A DNA stretch of 64,000 nt, from NCBI GenBank assembly GCA_900548455.1, contig URKQ01000010.1, forward strand, positions 53,275-117,274, read 5' to 3'. The notes under the pieces were generated by a model. That model did no database searches and was not told the origin of the DNA. It worked only from the letters and a program-made list of their open reading frames with translations. The DNA is from an uncultured Clostridium sp. Its GTDB lineage: Bacteria > Bacillota > Clostridia > Clostridiales > Clostridiaceae. The translations under genes and the position numbers were made by a program. This document shows positions 42,084 to 50,863 of this stretch, in pieces; position 1 is the first letter of the stretch; every line of letters begins with the position of its first letter.

Positions 42084-43019
42084 TTATCTACCTGCCTTTG
42101 ATGATATTTTTGATAAAATAAAATTTAGTAATAATATAAAGGAAAATAGAACTACTCCTGTTGCAAAAAGCATTTCTTCATGTACTCCAAAGGCATACCC
42201 CATCTCTATTGCTATGTTAGTCGTCAATGGCCTCACACTATCTGTAATACTAGTTGGAATAATAGGACTATTTCCAGCTACTAAAATTACTGCCATGGTT
42301 TCTCCTATAGCTCTTCCCATTCCAAGTCCAACTGCTGTAATTATTCCTGATTTGCAAGCAGGTAAAGTTACTTTAAATATAGTTTCTATATGTGAAGCTC
42401 CTAGTGCTAAGGATGCTTCTTTGTAATAACTAGGCACTGATCTTATTGCTGCTTCAGCTACAGAAATTATTGTTGGAAGCATCATTATAGATAGAACAAT
42501 TATTATAGCTAATAAACTCTGACCTTTGGGTAAATTTAATATCCTTTGAATTTTAGGTACAATAACTCCTAGTGCAAATACACCAAATAGAACAGATGGA
42601 ATTCCAGCTAGCAGTTCCACTCCTGTTGACATGACCTTGGCTACACTCTTAGGAGCAATTTCAGCTATAAATACCGCTGTTAATATTCCAATAGGAACCC
42701 CTATTACTAAAGCACCTAAAGTTCCATAAACAGATGCCAAAATCATAGGTAATATTCCAAATTTATTTGAGCTTGGAATCCATTCTTGTCCAGTTATAAA
42801 TTCCACAAAAGAGTATCCCTTTAATAGAAATGGACTTAATCCCTTATAAAATACAAAACCTATTATTATTAGCAAACTAATTACAGCAATCAAAGCACAT
42901 AATTTAAACAAATTTTCAGATGCTCCATCTAGAACATACTTAATACCTTTTGGTCTTTTTACTTTTTTCATTGAAACTTCTCTTGAGTTATCAACTTCAA
43001 TTTTAGAATTTAATAACAT
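42084..43019 (-). CDS. pstC: Phosphate ABC transporter permease PstC
   Basis: Second membrane subunit of the Pst importer. The 311-residue product has a charged N-terminal extension of about 40 residues before the first membrane helix, six hydrophobic segments, and the EAA-type loop EAAIRSVPSYYKEASLALGAS near residue 195. The ATG at 43019 has AGGAGG with ideal spacing. It lies between pstS and pstA. Confidence 0.96.
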   Translation of the reverse strand: MLLNSKIEVDNSREVSMKKVKRPKGIKYVLDGASENLFKLCALIAVISLLIIIGFVFYKGLSPFLLKGYSFVEFITGQEWIPSSNKFGILPMILASVYGTLGALVIGVPIGILTAVFIAEIAPKSVAKVMSTGVELLAGIPSVLFGVFALGVIVPKIQRILNLPKGQSLLAIIIVLSIMMLPTIISVAEAAIRSVPSYYKEASLALGASHIETIFKVTLPACKSGIITAVGLGMGRAIGETMAVILVAGNSPIIPTSITDSVRPLTTNIAIEMGYAFGVHEEMLFATGVVLFSFILLLNFILSKISSKAGR

Positions 43020-43106
43020 AATAATCCTCCTGTAGCTAAAATTCTATTATAAGTTCTAAAGGAAGTACGTTCACTCTAGAACTTATAGTTCATAGAATGT
43101 TCTTTC

Positions 43107-43952
43107 CTACTTAATCTTAATTCCACCAGTTTCCTCTACTATTTTTTGACCTTCTTCACTTAATATATAATCAATAAATTTTTGTCCTTCTTCTGTTAAC
43201 TTTCCTTCTTTGCTCACTACCAAAAATGGTCTAGATAATTTATATGACTTGTCTAATACTTTATCTGGGGTAGCTTCCACACCTTCAACCTTTAATGCTT
43301 TGACTGTTTCATCAATATGTTCAAAAGAGATATATCCAATGGCATTTTCATTTCCTGCAACTGTTGTTTTTACAGCTCCATTTCCATCTGATATAGTAGC
43401 TTCTTTAATTAATTCTTCTGCCTTAAAACCAACGATTTCACCAAAGGCATCTCTTGTACCAGATCCATCTTCTCTTGATACAACAACTATAGGTGAATCC
43501 TTTCCTCCAAGTTCCTTCCAATTTGTTACTTGTCCTGTATAAATATTTTTGATATCCTCCATGGTCAAGTTTTCTACTCCATTTTTAGGGTTTGTAATTA
43601 GTGCTATTCCATCATAAGCTATTGTTGTTTCCTTAACTTGACTTTTTTCTTCATCCTTTAATTCTCTAGAAGCCATTCCTATCTCACTAACTCCTGATAT
43701 TACATTTTTAATTCCTGCTGATGAACCTATTTGTTGAATTTCTATTGATACATTCTGATTTTTCCCTTTATATGATTCTGCTTCCTTTTCCATTAATTTT
43801 CCCATAGATGTTGATCCTGATATAGAAATTGTAACGTTCTTTGAGGCATTATCTGATCCATTATTTTCTTTGCTTCCACATCCTGTCAAGACCCCTATAG
43901 ACATTGTAGCTACCACCGCTGCTATTAATAATTTCATAGATTTTTTCTTCAT
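43107..43952 (-). CDS. pstS: Phosphate-binding lipoprotein PstS
   Basis: Extracellular phosphate receptor anchored by lipid. The N-terminus has a basic start, a hydrophobic stretch and the lipobox LTGC with Cys25 as the lipidated residue; a Ser/Asn-rich linker follows. The 281-residue protein has the PstS phosphate-binding segments ISGSTSMGKLME and VVSREDGSGTRDAF. AGGAGG precedes the ATG. As first gene of pstSCAB-phoU it should be controlled by the response regulator encoded just upstream. Confidence 0.97.
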   Translation of the reverse strand: MKKKSMKLLIAAVVATMSIGVLTGCGSKENNGSDNASKNVTISISGSTSMGKLMEKEAESYKGKNQNVSIEIQQIGSSAGIKNVISGVSEIGMASRELKDEEKSQVKETTIAYDGIALITNPKNGVENLTMEDIKNIYTGQVTNWKELGGKDSPIVVVSREDGSGTRDAFGEIVGFKAEELIKEATISDGNGAVKTTVAGNENAIGYISFEHIDETVKALKVEGVEATPDKVLDKSYKLSRPFLVVSKEGKLTEEGQKFIDYILSEEGQKIVEETGGIKIK

Positions 43953-44032
43953 TTTAATTCCTCCTATACTTACTTCTAATATCTTCTATTCACCTTACAA
44001 TGTTTATTATAAAGGTTCATAGTTAACCTATT

Positions 44033-44078
44033 ATTATACTTGTATTAAATAAACTTTACTTATGTAAATTCTACTTAA
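44033..44078 (-). promoter_or_regulatory. Candidate Pho-regulated promoter of pstS
   Basis: A consensus TATAAT (44033-44038) on the minus strand lacks a good -35 (AAGTAA) at 17 bp. Upstream, TTAAGT (44073-44078) and TTTACA (44063-44068) recur at about one helical turn, resembling PhoP-box direct repeats (TTAACA type). This is what an activator-dependent Pho promoter would look like, but the repeats are imperfect. Confidence 0.4.
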
Positions 44079-44082
44079 CAAA

Positions 44083-44123
44083 GAAAAAAAAGTCTGTCGC
44101 ACTAATTATTTAGTGTGACAGAC
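44083..44123 (-). terminator. Intrinsic terminator of phoR
   Basis: A 13-bp stem with a G-U pair (44092-44104 with 44111-44123) and a 6-base loop follows the kinase stop; the minus strand then reads TTTTTTTTC. It separates the two-component genes from pstS. Confidence 0.9.
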
Positions 44124-44135
44124 CCTTCTCTAATA

Positions 44136-45803
44136 TTACTCTATATTATATGGTATTGTGATAATAAACTTAGTACCAACTCCAACTGTACTTTCCACTT
44201 TAATGTTTCCATTAAAACCTATTACAATATGTTTAACTATAGCAAGGCCTAGCCCAGTCCCTCCCTTTGCTCTAGAACGGGCCTTATCCACCCTATAAAA
44301 TCTTTCAAACAATCTAGGTATAGCATCCTCTGATATACCAATTCCAGTGTCTTCAACAATTATTGTAAAGAAGTCTTTATCAACTATTTTAGCTACGGTA
44401 ACAGTATCAAATGCTTCACTATATTTTATGCCATTATCAACAAGATTAATAAGCATCTGCTTAAACTTATCCTCATCTCCTAGAATTTCTCCGATAGTTT
44501 CACCTACAGAATCTAAATATATATTTTTACTAGCTGCATAGGTCTGCATTAAACAAATCACATTATCTATCACATTATCAGCATTAAAAATTTCTTTCTT
44601 TTGCTCTTGGTTTTGCTCAATATGAGATAAAAGTAATATATCAGAAATAAGTCTAGTTAGCCTTTCTGCTTCTTCATTTATTATATCTATAAATTTATTC
44701 TTTGTTTCTTCATCATCCACATCTCTCAAAGTTTCTGCAAAGCCTCTTATGGAAGTCAGAGGAGTTTTTAGTTCATGAGATACATTTGCTACAAACTCTG
44801 TTCTCATATTTTCAAGTTTTTTAACGTCTGTAATATCTTGTATAACCGCTACAGCACCTATATGTTGATGATTATTTATTATAATGTCTCCACATCGAAC
44901 CCTCAAAATCTTTGGGCAAGGATATGATAGTTTAATTTCTTGAATATCCCCACTATCTCTAGAAAACACTTGTTGAAAATTAACTTCACTAGATAAATTA
45001 TCTATTGAATAACCTACGACATCCTTATTTACCTCAAATATTTTTTTAGCATAATTATTTATAGTAATAATATTTTTATTATTATCTATTGCAATAACAC
45101 CACTCTCCATGCTTTCTAGAATGGCAGACAATCTATTTTGTTTTTCACTTACCTCATTAAGACTTTTCTCTAATTTATTAGCCATGTGGTTAAAGTTTGC
45201 TCCCAATTGTCCAATTTCATCATTACTGTTAATTTTTATTCTTCTACTTAACTCCCCACTTGCTATTCTAGATGTTATAAAATCCAAGTCACTTATAGGC
45301 TTTACAATAATATATGCTAACTTATTGGCAAGCCACATAGAAATTGCTAAAATAATCAAAATAGCCATTAAATAATAAAACAAGAATGCTTGTTGAATAC
45401 CTAATTTATTATCTAATGGTTTTAAAATTTTTAATCCATCCCCACCTTTTATATTCAATGTATATTCAATAACATCATTTTCATCGGGAATTTCTTTTTC
45501 TATATTTTTTCCATCTAAATAAGCAGCTAAATCTAAATTTTTATTTTCACTGACGAAGTAAGCTTGAAATCCCAAAGCCTCATATTGATTAATTATATCT
45601 TTAAGACCTTTAAAATTATTACTTTCAATGTAGTCACTAATTACAGTTCCATAAACTTTCATTTCACCTTTAATTACCACAGACTTTTCATAGGATGTCA
45701 TTGCATAAAATATACTGATTGTTATTAATAATATAAAAACTAATGCTGAAAATACATATAGCATTAGCTTTTTCTTCATAGAACTCTTAAATTTATCTTT
45801 CAT
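44136..45803 (-). CDS. phoR: PhoR-type sensor histidine kinase
   Basis: Membrane kinase that phosphorylates the adjacent response regulator, most likely in phosphate limitation. The ATG at 45803 (MKDKFKSSMKKKLML) has GGTGA upstream and overlaps the regulator by 11 bases; a frame beginning ten codons earlier is unlikely. The 555-residue product has two membrane helices bounding an extracytoplasmic domain (about residues 11-170), HAMP, PAS (near 230-330), the HisKA motif VSHELKTPLTSIRGF (near residue 345) and HATPase with GTGLGLAIVKH. Placement before pstS supports the Pho assignment. Confidence 0.9.
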   Translation of the reverse strand: MKDKFKSSMKKKLMLYVFSALVFILLITISIFYAMTSYEKSVVIKGEMKVYGTVISDYIESNNFKGLKDIINQYEALGFQAYFVSENKNLDLAAYLDGKNIEKEIPDENDVIEYTLNIKGGDGLKILKPLDNKLGIQQAFLFYYLMAILIILAISMWLANKLAYIIVKPISDLDFITSRIASGELSRRIKINSNDEIGQLGANFNHMANKLEKSLNEVSEKQNRLSAILESMESGVIAIDNNKNIITINNYAKKIFEVNKDVVGYSIDNLSSEVNFQQVFSRDSGDIQEIKLSYPCPKILRVRCGDIIINNHQHIGAVAVIQDITDVKKLENMRTEFVANVSHELKTPLTSIRGFAETLRDVDDEETKNKFIDIINEEAERLTRLISDILLLSHIEQNQEQKKEIFNADNVIDNVICLMQTYAASKNIYLDSVGETIGEILGDEDKFKQMLINLVDNGIKYSEAFDTVTVAKIVDKDFFTIIVEDTGIGISEDAIPRLFERFYRVDKARSRAKGGTGLGLAIVKHIVIGFNGNIKVESTVGVGTKFIITIPYNIE

Positions 45804-46497
45804 AATTATCACCAAAGTTAAACTTATATCCAATTCCTCTTATAGTCTGAATATAAATCGGATTTTTATCGTCCTCTTCGATTTTTTGTCTTAAATGTCT
45901 TACGTGAACATCAACTGTTCGTGTTTCACCTACATATTCATAGCCCCATATCTTATCTAATAAGAAATCTCTAGTCATGACTTTGCCTTTATTTTTAATT
46001 AAAATTTCTAAGAGTTCAAATTCTTTTAATGTAAGTTCTACCCTTGCATTATTTCTAAACACCTCATGTTTTTGAAAGTCAATACTTATATTTCCAAACC
46101 TCATCTTACTTTCTTCCTGCTTTAATGAAGTTCTTCTCAGCATTGCTTTAACTCTAGCTACTAATTCCCTTACAGAAAAAGGTTTAGTTATATAATCATC
46201 AGCACCTAGTTCTAGTCCCAATATTTTATCTAGCTCTTCGCCTTTTGCAGTTATCATTATAATTGGAATACTTTCTATTGATGAATTTCTTCTTATCTTT
46301 TTACATACTTCAAGACCATCTATGCCTGGAATCATTAAATCTAATAAAATTAGGTCTGGCTTTTCGTCTTCCGCAATCCTTAATGCATCAATACCATTAT
46401 CTGCTGTAATTACTTGAAATCCATTTTTACTTAAATTAAACTTTATAAGTTCTTGTATATGTACCTCATCATCTACAACTAATATAGTTTTCTCCAT
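45793..46497 (-). CDS. phoP: PhoP/PhoB-type response regulator
   Basis: OmpR-family transcription factor. The 234-residue protein has a receiver domain with the phosphorylation site in LILLDLMIPGIDG (near residue 53) and the Lys of ITKPFSVREL, then a winged-helix domain ending in VDVHVRHLRQKIEEDDKNP. The stop overlaps the kinase start. Pairing with a PhoR-like kinase upstream of pstSCAB-phoU suggests control of the phosphate regulon. A WalR-type regulator would look similar, so the name rests partly on context. Confidence 0.9.
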   Translation of the reverse strand: MEKTILVVDDEVHIQELIKFNLSKNGFQVITADNGIDALRIAEDEKPDLILLDLMIPGIDGLEVCKKIRRNSSIESIPIIMITAKGEELDKILGLELGADDYITKPFSVRELVARVKAMLRRTSLKQEESKMRFGNISIDFQKHEVFRNNARVELTLKEFELLEILIKNKGKVMTRDFLLDKIWGYEYVGETRTVDVHVRHLRQKIEEDDKNPIYIQTIRGIGYKFNFGDNYER

Positions 46498-46499
46498 TT

Positions 46500-47243
46500 T
46501 TATTCCTCCATGTTATCTATATATACAAAAGAAAATAACCTTCCCTTAGATTGTTCTGGCTTTCTATAGGAATATAAATTAGGCTCTTTTGAACAATATG
46601 TGCATAAATTTAAATCAAAAATATTTTTTTCTTTTAAATTCAATTTAGCAAGTTCAACTTTAATACACTGACTTAAACTTAGCATTCTTCCACTATTTAT
46701 AATACTATGTTTAAACAAATCTTTTTCTTTAAAGGATTCTATAAGCTCCTCACTGACTTCATAACAACATTCTCTATTATGTGGTCCTATGAACGCTTTA
46801 ATATTCTCTGGTTTAGAGCCATATTTCAAAATCATAGTCTCTACCCCTTCTTTAGCAATATTATTTATAGTTCCTTTCCAACCGCTATGTAATGCTGAAA
46901 TTACTTTAAGTGTTTCATCTACAAGAATTATAGGAACGCAATCCGCAGTAAAAACACCCACTGCACACTTTTGCACATTAGTAACAATTCCATCTCCATC
47001 TAAATCAGTTATACATTTTTTATCATTTAATTGATAATCATAAACCTTGGTTCCATGAACCTGATTTAAATAAATAACTTCATTAACATTAAACCATTCC
47101 TTTAATTTCTGCAAGTTTGATTTTCCCTCAGAAATATTCTTATTAAAATTTAAATTTCCTTCACTTGTAGAAAACACAACATTTATATTATCCTTTAATG
47201 AATATCTAATAAATTTATAATTATTAACATTAATGAATTCCAT
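46500..47243 (-). CDS. pgeF: Laccase-domain purine nucleoside phosphorylase (PgeF/YlmD)
   Basis: Member of the DUF152 (YfiH) family. Members act on purine nucleosides and, in E. coli, on misincorporated peptidoglycan residues. Three metal-binding blocks are present: NQVHGTKV near residue 55, HSGWKGT near residue 120 and CCYEV near residue 160, together giving the His-Cys-His site. The preferred ATG at 47243 follows GGTGA; an in-frame ATG at 47258 inside nrdR with AAAGGG is also possible. It lies between nrdR and the response regulator. Confidence 0.9.
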   Translation of the reverse strand: MEFINVNNYKFIRYSLKDNINVVFSTSEGNLNFNKNISEGKSNLQKLKEWFNVNEVIYLNQVHGTKVYDYQLNDKKCITDLDGDGIVTNVQKCAVGVFTADCVPIILVDETLKVISALHSGWKGTINNIAKEGVETMILKYGSKPENIKAFIGPHNRECCYEVSEELIESFKEKDLFKHSIINSGRMLSLSQCIKVELAKLNLKEKNIFDLNLCTYCSKEPNLYSYRKPEQSKGRLFSFVYIDNMEE

Positions 47244-47244
47244 A

Positions 47245-47700
47245 TTATATTTCACCATTTAGCCCTTTAATTTCTTCAATAAAACTATTAATATCTTCAA
47301 ATTTTCTATATACTGATGCAAATCTAATATAAGCTACTTCATCCATTTCCTTTAATTTTTCTAAAACAATCTCTCCAATGGATTCTGAAGTTATCTCCGT
47401 TGTCATAGCGTTATTTATCTTTTTTTCTATACTGTTAACTAAAACTTCTATATCCGTCCTTGATACCGGTCTTTTTTCAAAAGCTCTAATTAACCCATTT
47501 AAGATTTTATCTCTATTAAAAACTTCACGAGTTAAATTTCTTTTTATCACAAATACAGGTATATCTTCTATTTTTTCATAAGTAGTATATCTCTTTCCAC
47601 ATTTTAAGCATTCTCTTCTTCTTCTAATAGCTCCATCATCTTCAGTTGCTCTAGAATCAACTACCTTACTTTCTTCTCCACCACAATAAGGGCATTTCAT
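47245..47700 (-). CDS. nrdR: Transcriptional repressor NrdR
   Basis: Zinc/ATP-cone repressor of ribonucleotide reductase genes. The ATG at 47700 gives the invariant MKCPYCGGEESKVVDSR start and 151 residues, the normal length; AAAGGTG lies upstream. A frame 22 codons longer is not credible. The N-terminal ribbon has CxxC pairs (CPYC, CLKC), and the ATP-cone domain starts at VIKRNLTREVFNRDKIL. An imperfect 20-base palindrome just upstream (47765-47784) may be an operator. No nrd genes are in the window. Confidence 0.96.
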   Translation of the reverse strand: MKCPYCGGEESKVVDSRATEDDGAIRRRRECLKCGKRYTTYEKIEDIPVFVIKRNLTREVFNRDKILNGLIRAFEKRPVSRTDIEVLVNSIEKKINNAMTTEITSESIGEIVLEKLKEMDEVAYIRFASVYRKFEDINSFIEEIKGLNGEI

Positions 47701-47880
47701 CATTATCACACCTTTCGGCTTTAATTCAATTAGTATTATTTTATTCACTCTACTATGATTATACACAAAGTAATATTATTTTGTATACCAATTTTATTAT
47801 ATAAATTCCACTATATATCTAATATAATATCCCTTTAATGAAATTTATAAAATTTAAAAATTAATAATCTATATTAGAGC

Positions 47881-48141
47881 TTATATGTTTTCTACAATTC
47901 CCTCACCATCAATTAATATCACGTCAACTCCTATTTTCTTAATTCTTCCCCATTCAACCTCTATATCCTCATTCTTTGAAAACCAACCAGACTTTTGAGT
48001 AGTAGGTAGTATTATACCTTCTAATTTGTGCTCATCACAATTTATCTTAAAATCCTTAATATATCCCAGCTTACTTCCTGTATTTATATCTATAACTTCC
48101 ATTGATTTTAAACTACTAATTGCAAACATAGATGTTTCCAT
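47881..48141 (-). CDS. ylmC: YlmC/YmxH family PRC-barrel protein
   Basis: Small PRC-barrel-type protein of the YlmC/YmxH family, associated with sporulation loci; its biochemical role is unknown. The 86-residue product has the conserved block ISSLKSMEVIDINTGSKLGYIKDF. GGAGGGG precedes the ATG. It follows sigG, after a terminator, as in Bacillus, where ylmC lies in the same cluster. Confidence 0.88.
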   Translation of the reverse strand: METSMFAISSLKSMEVIDINTGSKLGYIKDFKINCDEHKLEGIILPTTQKSGWFSKNEDIEVEWGRIKKIGVDVILIDGEGIVENI

Positions 48142-48253
48142 ATAATTTCCCCTCCATTAAATATAATAATCATATTTAGCTTAGAATTATTATATCTATA
48201 TTCCTTCTCAATAAAAAAAGAACAAAAATCTATACTTGCCTATATATCCAGAC

Positions 48254-48281
48254 ATAAAAAAAGAGCCCTCAGGCTCTTTTT
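48254..48281 (-). terminator. Intrinsic terminator of sigG
   Basis: AAAAAGAGCC (48258-48267) pairs with GGCTCTTTTT (48272-48281) around CTCA and is followed on the minus strand by a T-run. Confidence 0.9.
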
Positions 48282-48287
48282 ATACTT

Positions 48288-49061
48288 CTATACATGCTTA
48301 CGCATATGCTTTAATGCAGTTTTTTCTAACCTAGAAACTTGGGCTTGAGATATTCCTATTTCATCTGCTACTTCCATTTGAGTTCTTCCTTGGAAAAATC
48401 TTAAATTTAAAATAAGTTTTTCTCTATCAGTTAACTTCTTCATGCCTTCTTTTATTGAGATATTTTGAAGCCATCCATCATCTAAGTTCTTACTATCGCT
48501 TATTTGATCCATAACAAATATGGCATCACCACCATCATGATAAATAGGTTCAAACAAAGATATTGGATCTTGAATTGCATCTAGCGCAAATACAATTTCT
48601 TCTTTCGGCATATCTAACTCTTTTGCAATTTGAGAAATTGTAGGCTCTTTATTGTCTTTATTTACAAGCCTATCTCTAACTTGAAGAGCTTTATACGCTA
48701 TATCTCTCAAAGATCTACTAACCCTAATAGAATTATTATCCCGAAGGTAACGTCTGATTTCTCCAATAATCATTGGAACTGCATAGGTCGAAAATCTCAC
48801 ATTTTGACTTAAATCAAAGTTGTCGATAGCTTTCATAAGTCCTATACAGCCTACTTGAAATAAATCATCTACATTCTCTCCTCTGTTATTAAATCTTTGT
48901 ATTACGCTAAGTACTAATCTCAAGTTTCCTTTTATAAATTCATCTCTACAGCCCTTATCTCCTTGCTTAATTTTAACAAGTAACTCCCTCATTTCTTTTT
49001 CTTTTAGTACAGGTAATTTTGAAGTGTTTACTCCACAAATTTCTACTTTGTTAATCATCAT
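48288..49061 (-). CDS. sigG: RNA polymerase sporulation sigma factor SigG
   Basis: Late forespore sigma factor. The 257-residue protein begins MMINKVEICGVNTSKLPVLKEKEM, the sigma-G N-terminal signature that interacts with forespore regulators, then has regions 2 (LFQVGCIGLMKAID), 3 and 4 (GRTQMEVADEIGISQAQVSRLE). The ribosome site is weak (GGGAATGAG), typical of a late gene held at low basal level. A sigma-F-type promoter lies at 49096-49124. It follows sigE with a 74-bp gap. Confidence 0.97.
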   Translation of the reverse strand: MMINKVEICGVNTSKLPVLKEKEMRELLVKIKQGDKGCRDEFIKGNLRLVLSVIQRFNNRGENVDDLFQVGCIGLMKAIDNFDLSQNVRFSTYAVPMIIGEIRRYLRDNNSIRVSRSLRDIAYKALQVRDRLVNKDNKEPTISQIAKELDMPKEEIVFALDAIQDPISLFEPIYHDGGDAIFVMDQISDSKNLDDGWLQNISIKEGMKKLTDREKLILNLRFFQGRTQMEVADEIGISQAQVSRLEKTALKHMRKHV

Positions 49062-49095
49062 AAGGTCTCATTCCCTTCAGAACAATTACATTAAA

Positions 49096-49124
49096 ATTAT
49101 CTCCTGAAGAAACTTATTTTATAC
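49096..49124 (-). promoter_or_regulatory. Sigma-F-type promoter of sigG
   Basis: On the minus strand GTATA (49120-49124) and GGAGATAAT (49096-49104) are 15 bp apart. Both match the sigma-F elements (GYATA and GGNNANANT) known from B. subtilis, where sigG is sigma-F dependent. It is internal to the sigE-sigG gap, so sigG would have its own compartment-specific start. Confidence 0.65.
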
Positions 49125-49135
49125 TAAAGACAACC

Positions 49136-49876
49136 TTACAACATTTTATTAATTTCTTTTTTTAATCTTTTGATAATTCTTTTTTCCAGTCTAGAAATAT
49201 ATGATTGAGATATGCCTAACATGTCTGCTACTTCCTTTTGGGTCTTTTCTTGAATGCCATTTAGACCAAATCTTAACTCAATTATTTCCTTTTCTCTTAC
49301 ATTTAATTTATCCATTGCAATTGTAAGAAGCTGCTTATCTACTTCTTCTTCAATATAATTATATACAACATTACTATCAGTACCCAAAATATCAGAAAGC
49401 AACAATTCATTTCCGTCCCAATCAATATTTAATGGTTCATAAAAGGATATTTCTGTTTTTATTTTATTATTTCTTCTCAAATACATTAATATTTCGTTTT
49501 CAATACATCGAGATGAGTAAGTTGCTAATTTGATTTTCTTTTCAGGTGCAAAGGTGTTAACTGCCTTAATCAATCCAATAGTCCCAACAGATATTAGGTC
49601 CTCTACATTAACCCCTGTATTTTCGAACTTTCTAGCAATATAAACTACCAATCTTAAATTTCTTTCAATTAATATAGACCTTATACTCTCATCACCCATT
49701 TCTAGGTTTCCCACTAAGATCTCCTCTTCTTCTTTCGTAAGTGGAGGTGGCAGTGCATCATTGCCCCCTATGTAGTATACCCTTCTTGTAAAGATTTTGA
49801 ACTTATTTAAGAACTTGTTTAAAGCTGATTGCATTTTCACCTTTAAATTTCTAATTTTCTTCAATACTCTACTCAT
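49136..49876 (-). CDS. sigE: RNA polymerase sporulation sigma factor SigE (pro-form)
   Basis: Early mother-cell sigma factor, made inactive and cut by SpoIIGA. The 246-residue product has a basic amphipathic pro-sequence of about 33 residues before YYIGGNDALPPPL, the region of cleavage in homologues. Region 2 (VEDLISVGTIGLIKAVNTF) and region 4 with KTQKEVADMLGISQSYISRLEKR follow. The GGGGGA site is well spaced. It is 12 bases from spoIIGA, so protease and substrate are made together. Confidence 0.97.
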   Translation of the reverse strand: MSRVLKKIRNLKVKMQSALNKFLNKFKIFTRRVYYIGGNDALPPPLTKEEEEILVGNLEMGDESIRSILIERNLRLVVYIARKFENTGVNVEDLISVGTIGLIKAVNTFAPEKKIKLATYSSRCIENEILMYLRRNNKIKTEISFYEPLNIDWDGNELLLSDILGTDSNVVYNYIEEEVDKQLLTIAMDKLNVREKEIIELRFGLNGIQEKTQKEVADMLGISQSYISRLEKRIIKRLKKEINKML

Positions 49877-49888
49877 AAAGAATTCCCC

Positions 49889-50692
49889 CTATTCTATAAT
49901 CCCCCTTGGTAAAAGTCCACTATACTCTCCATGTTTACTAAGCCTTTTATCTGTAAATGCTAAAAGTACCTCTCTCTCTTTTTTTTGTCCTTGAATATCT
50001 ATCTCTATCTTATCTGGTCTAATTGCCTTTAAATTACCTCCATCTCCATTTATTACCGAATAGGGTATAACATATTCACTATAGTTACTCATTTTTATAT
50101 CACTTAAAGCATTTCTCTCCACAATTATTACTGGTAAATTAGTAAGTGGTTCTCTTAATTCATTTCCGGTGTCTATCAATGCTCTTATTGTAGATTTAGT
50201 ATTATCTAAATATATGTTAATTGTATATATGTAATTTTCCATAAGTTTTCTATCTTTAATGTAAGTCACTACTCGATATACAATAATATAAATTATCATA
50301 ATAGCTAAAATTAACTTTTTATATGAAAAATTATATAACATAGCATTAGGTACAATATTTTTCCCCGACTTTATAGATAAATAGAAACATAATCCTGCCA
50401 AAGTTATTGAATAAAGAATAAATATTATCGTACTTTTTAAAATCATTAATTTATCCTTTTCTTTTATAGAAATAAAGCACATTAAAAAGGCAACTAGCAC
50501 TTTAAATGGTGTTTTAGTAAAAAAAATAAGTGTTGGCTCTACAATAGTTATCACATAAAAACTTCCAATAAATGAACTAAGAATAAGCCTTTTATATTTA
50601 ATTCTTGTTCTTATAGTTTGAAGGGTTATAGTTAACAAAAATAAATTAACTAAAAAATTCTCTATCATAAGTATGTCTAAATATACTATCAT
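49889..50692 (-). CDS. spoIIGA: Sigma-E processing peptidase SpoIIGA
   Basis: Membrane aspartic protease that matures pro-sigma-E in the mother cell. The 267-residue protein has five hydrophobic segments in the first 150 residues and a C-terminal half with the catalytic IDTGNEL motif (near residue 170), typical of a dimeric retroviral-type aspartic protease. A strong GGGGGGAAGG site precedes the ATG. It is upstream of sigE in the same unit, and its promoter at 50714-50746 has the unusual long spacing described for spoIIG. Confidence 0.95.
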   Translation of the reverse strand: MIVYLDILMIENFLVNLFLLTITLQTIRTRIKYKRLILSSFIGSFYVITIVEPTLIFFTKTPFKVLVAFLMCFISIKEKDKLMILKSTIIFILYSITLAGLCFYLSIKSGKNIVPNAMLYNFSYKKLILAIMIIYIIVYRVVTYIKDRKLMENYIYTINIYLDNTKSTIRALIDTGNELREPLTNLPVIIVERNALSDIKMSNYSEYVIPYSVINGDGGNLKAIRPDKIEIDIQGQKKEREVLLAFTDKRLSKHGEYSGLLPRGIIE

Positions 50693-50713
50693 AGCCTTCC
50701 CCCCTTAAAGATT

Positions 50714-50746
50714 ATTATATATACTTAAGAGAGTAAAATTTGTAAA
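50714..50746 (-). promoter_or_regulatory. spoIIG-type promoter with long spacer
   Basis: TTTACA (50741-50746) and a perfect TATAAT (50714-50719) on the minus strand are 21 bp apart. The B. subtilis spoIIG promoter has a similarly overlong spacer of 22 bp and needs Spo0A. TATATA at 17 bp is an overlapping alternative. A TTTGGCAGAA further upstream only loosely resembles a Spo0A box. Confidence 0.5.
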
Positions 50747-50818
50747 ATCATATTACCTAAATCCAAATTATTCCATTTATTTTATTTCATTTTACGCTTT
50801 TTTCTGCCAAAACTGCCC

Positions 50819-50852
50819 ACAAAAAAAAGAGCTCAGTTAAAAACTGAACTCT
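50819..50852 (-). terminator. Intrinsic terminator of ftsZ
   Basis: AGAGCTCAGTT (50828-50838) pairs with AACTGAACTCT (50842-50852), with one mismatch, and is followed by a long T-run on the minus strand. It separates ftsZ from spoIIGA. Confidence 0.88.
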
Positions 50853-50863
50853 TCATAAACCTA

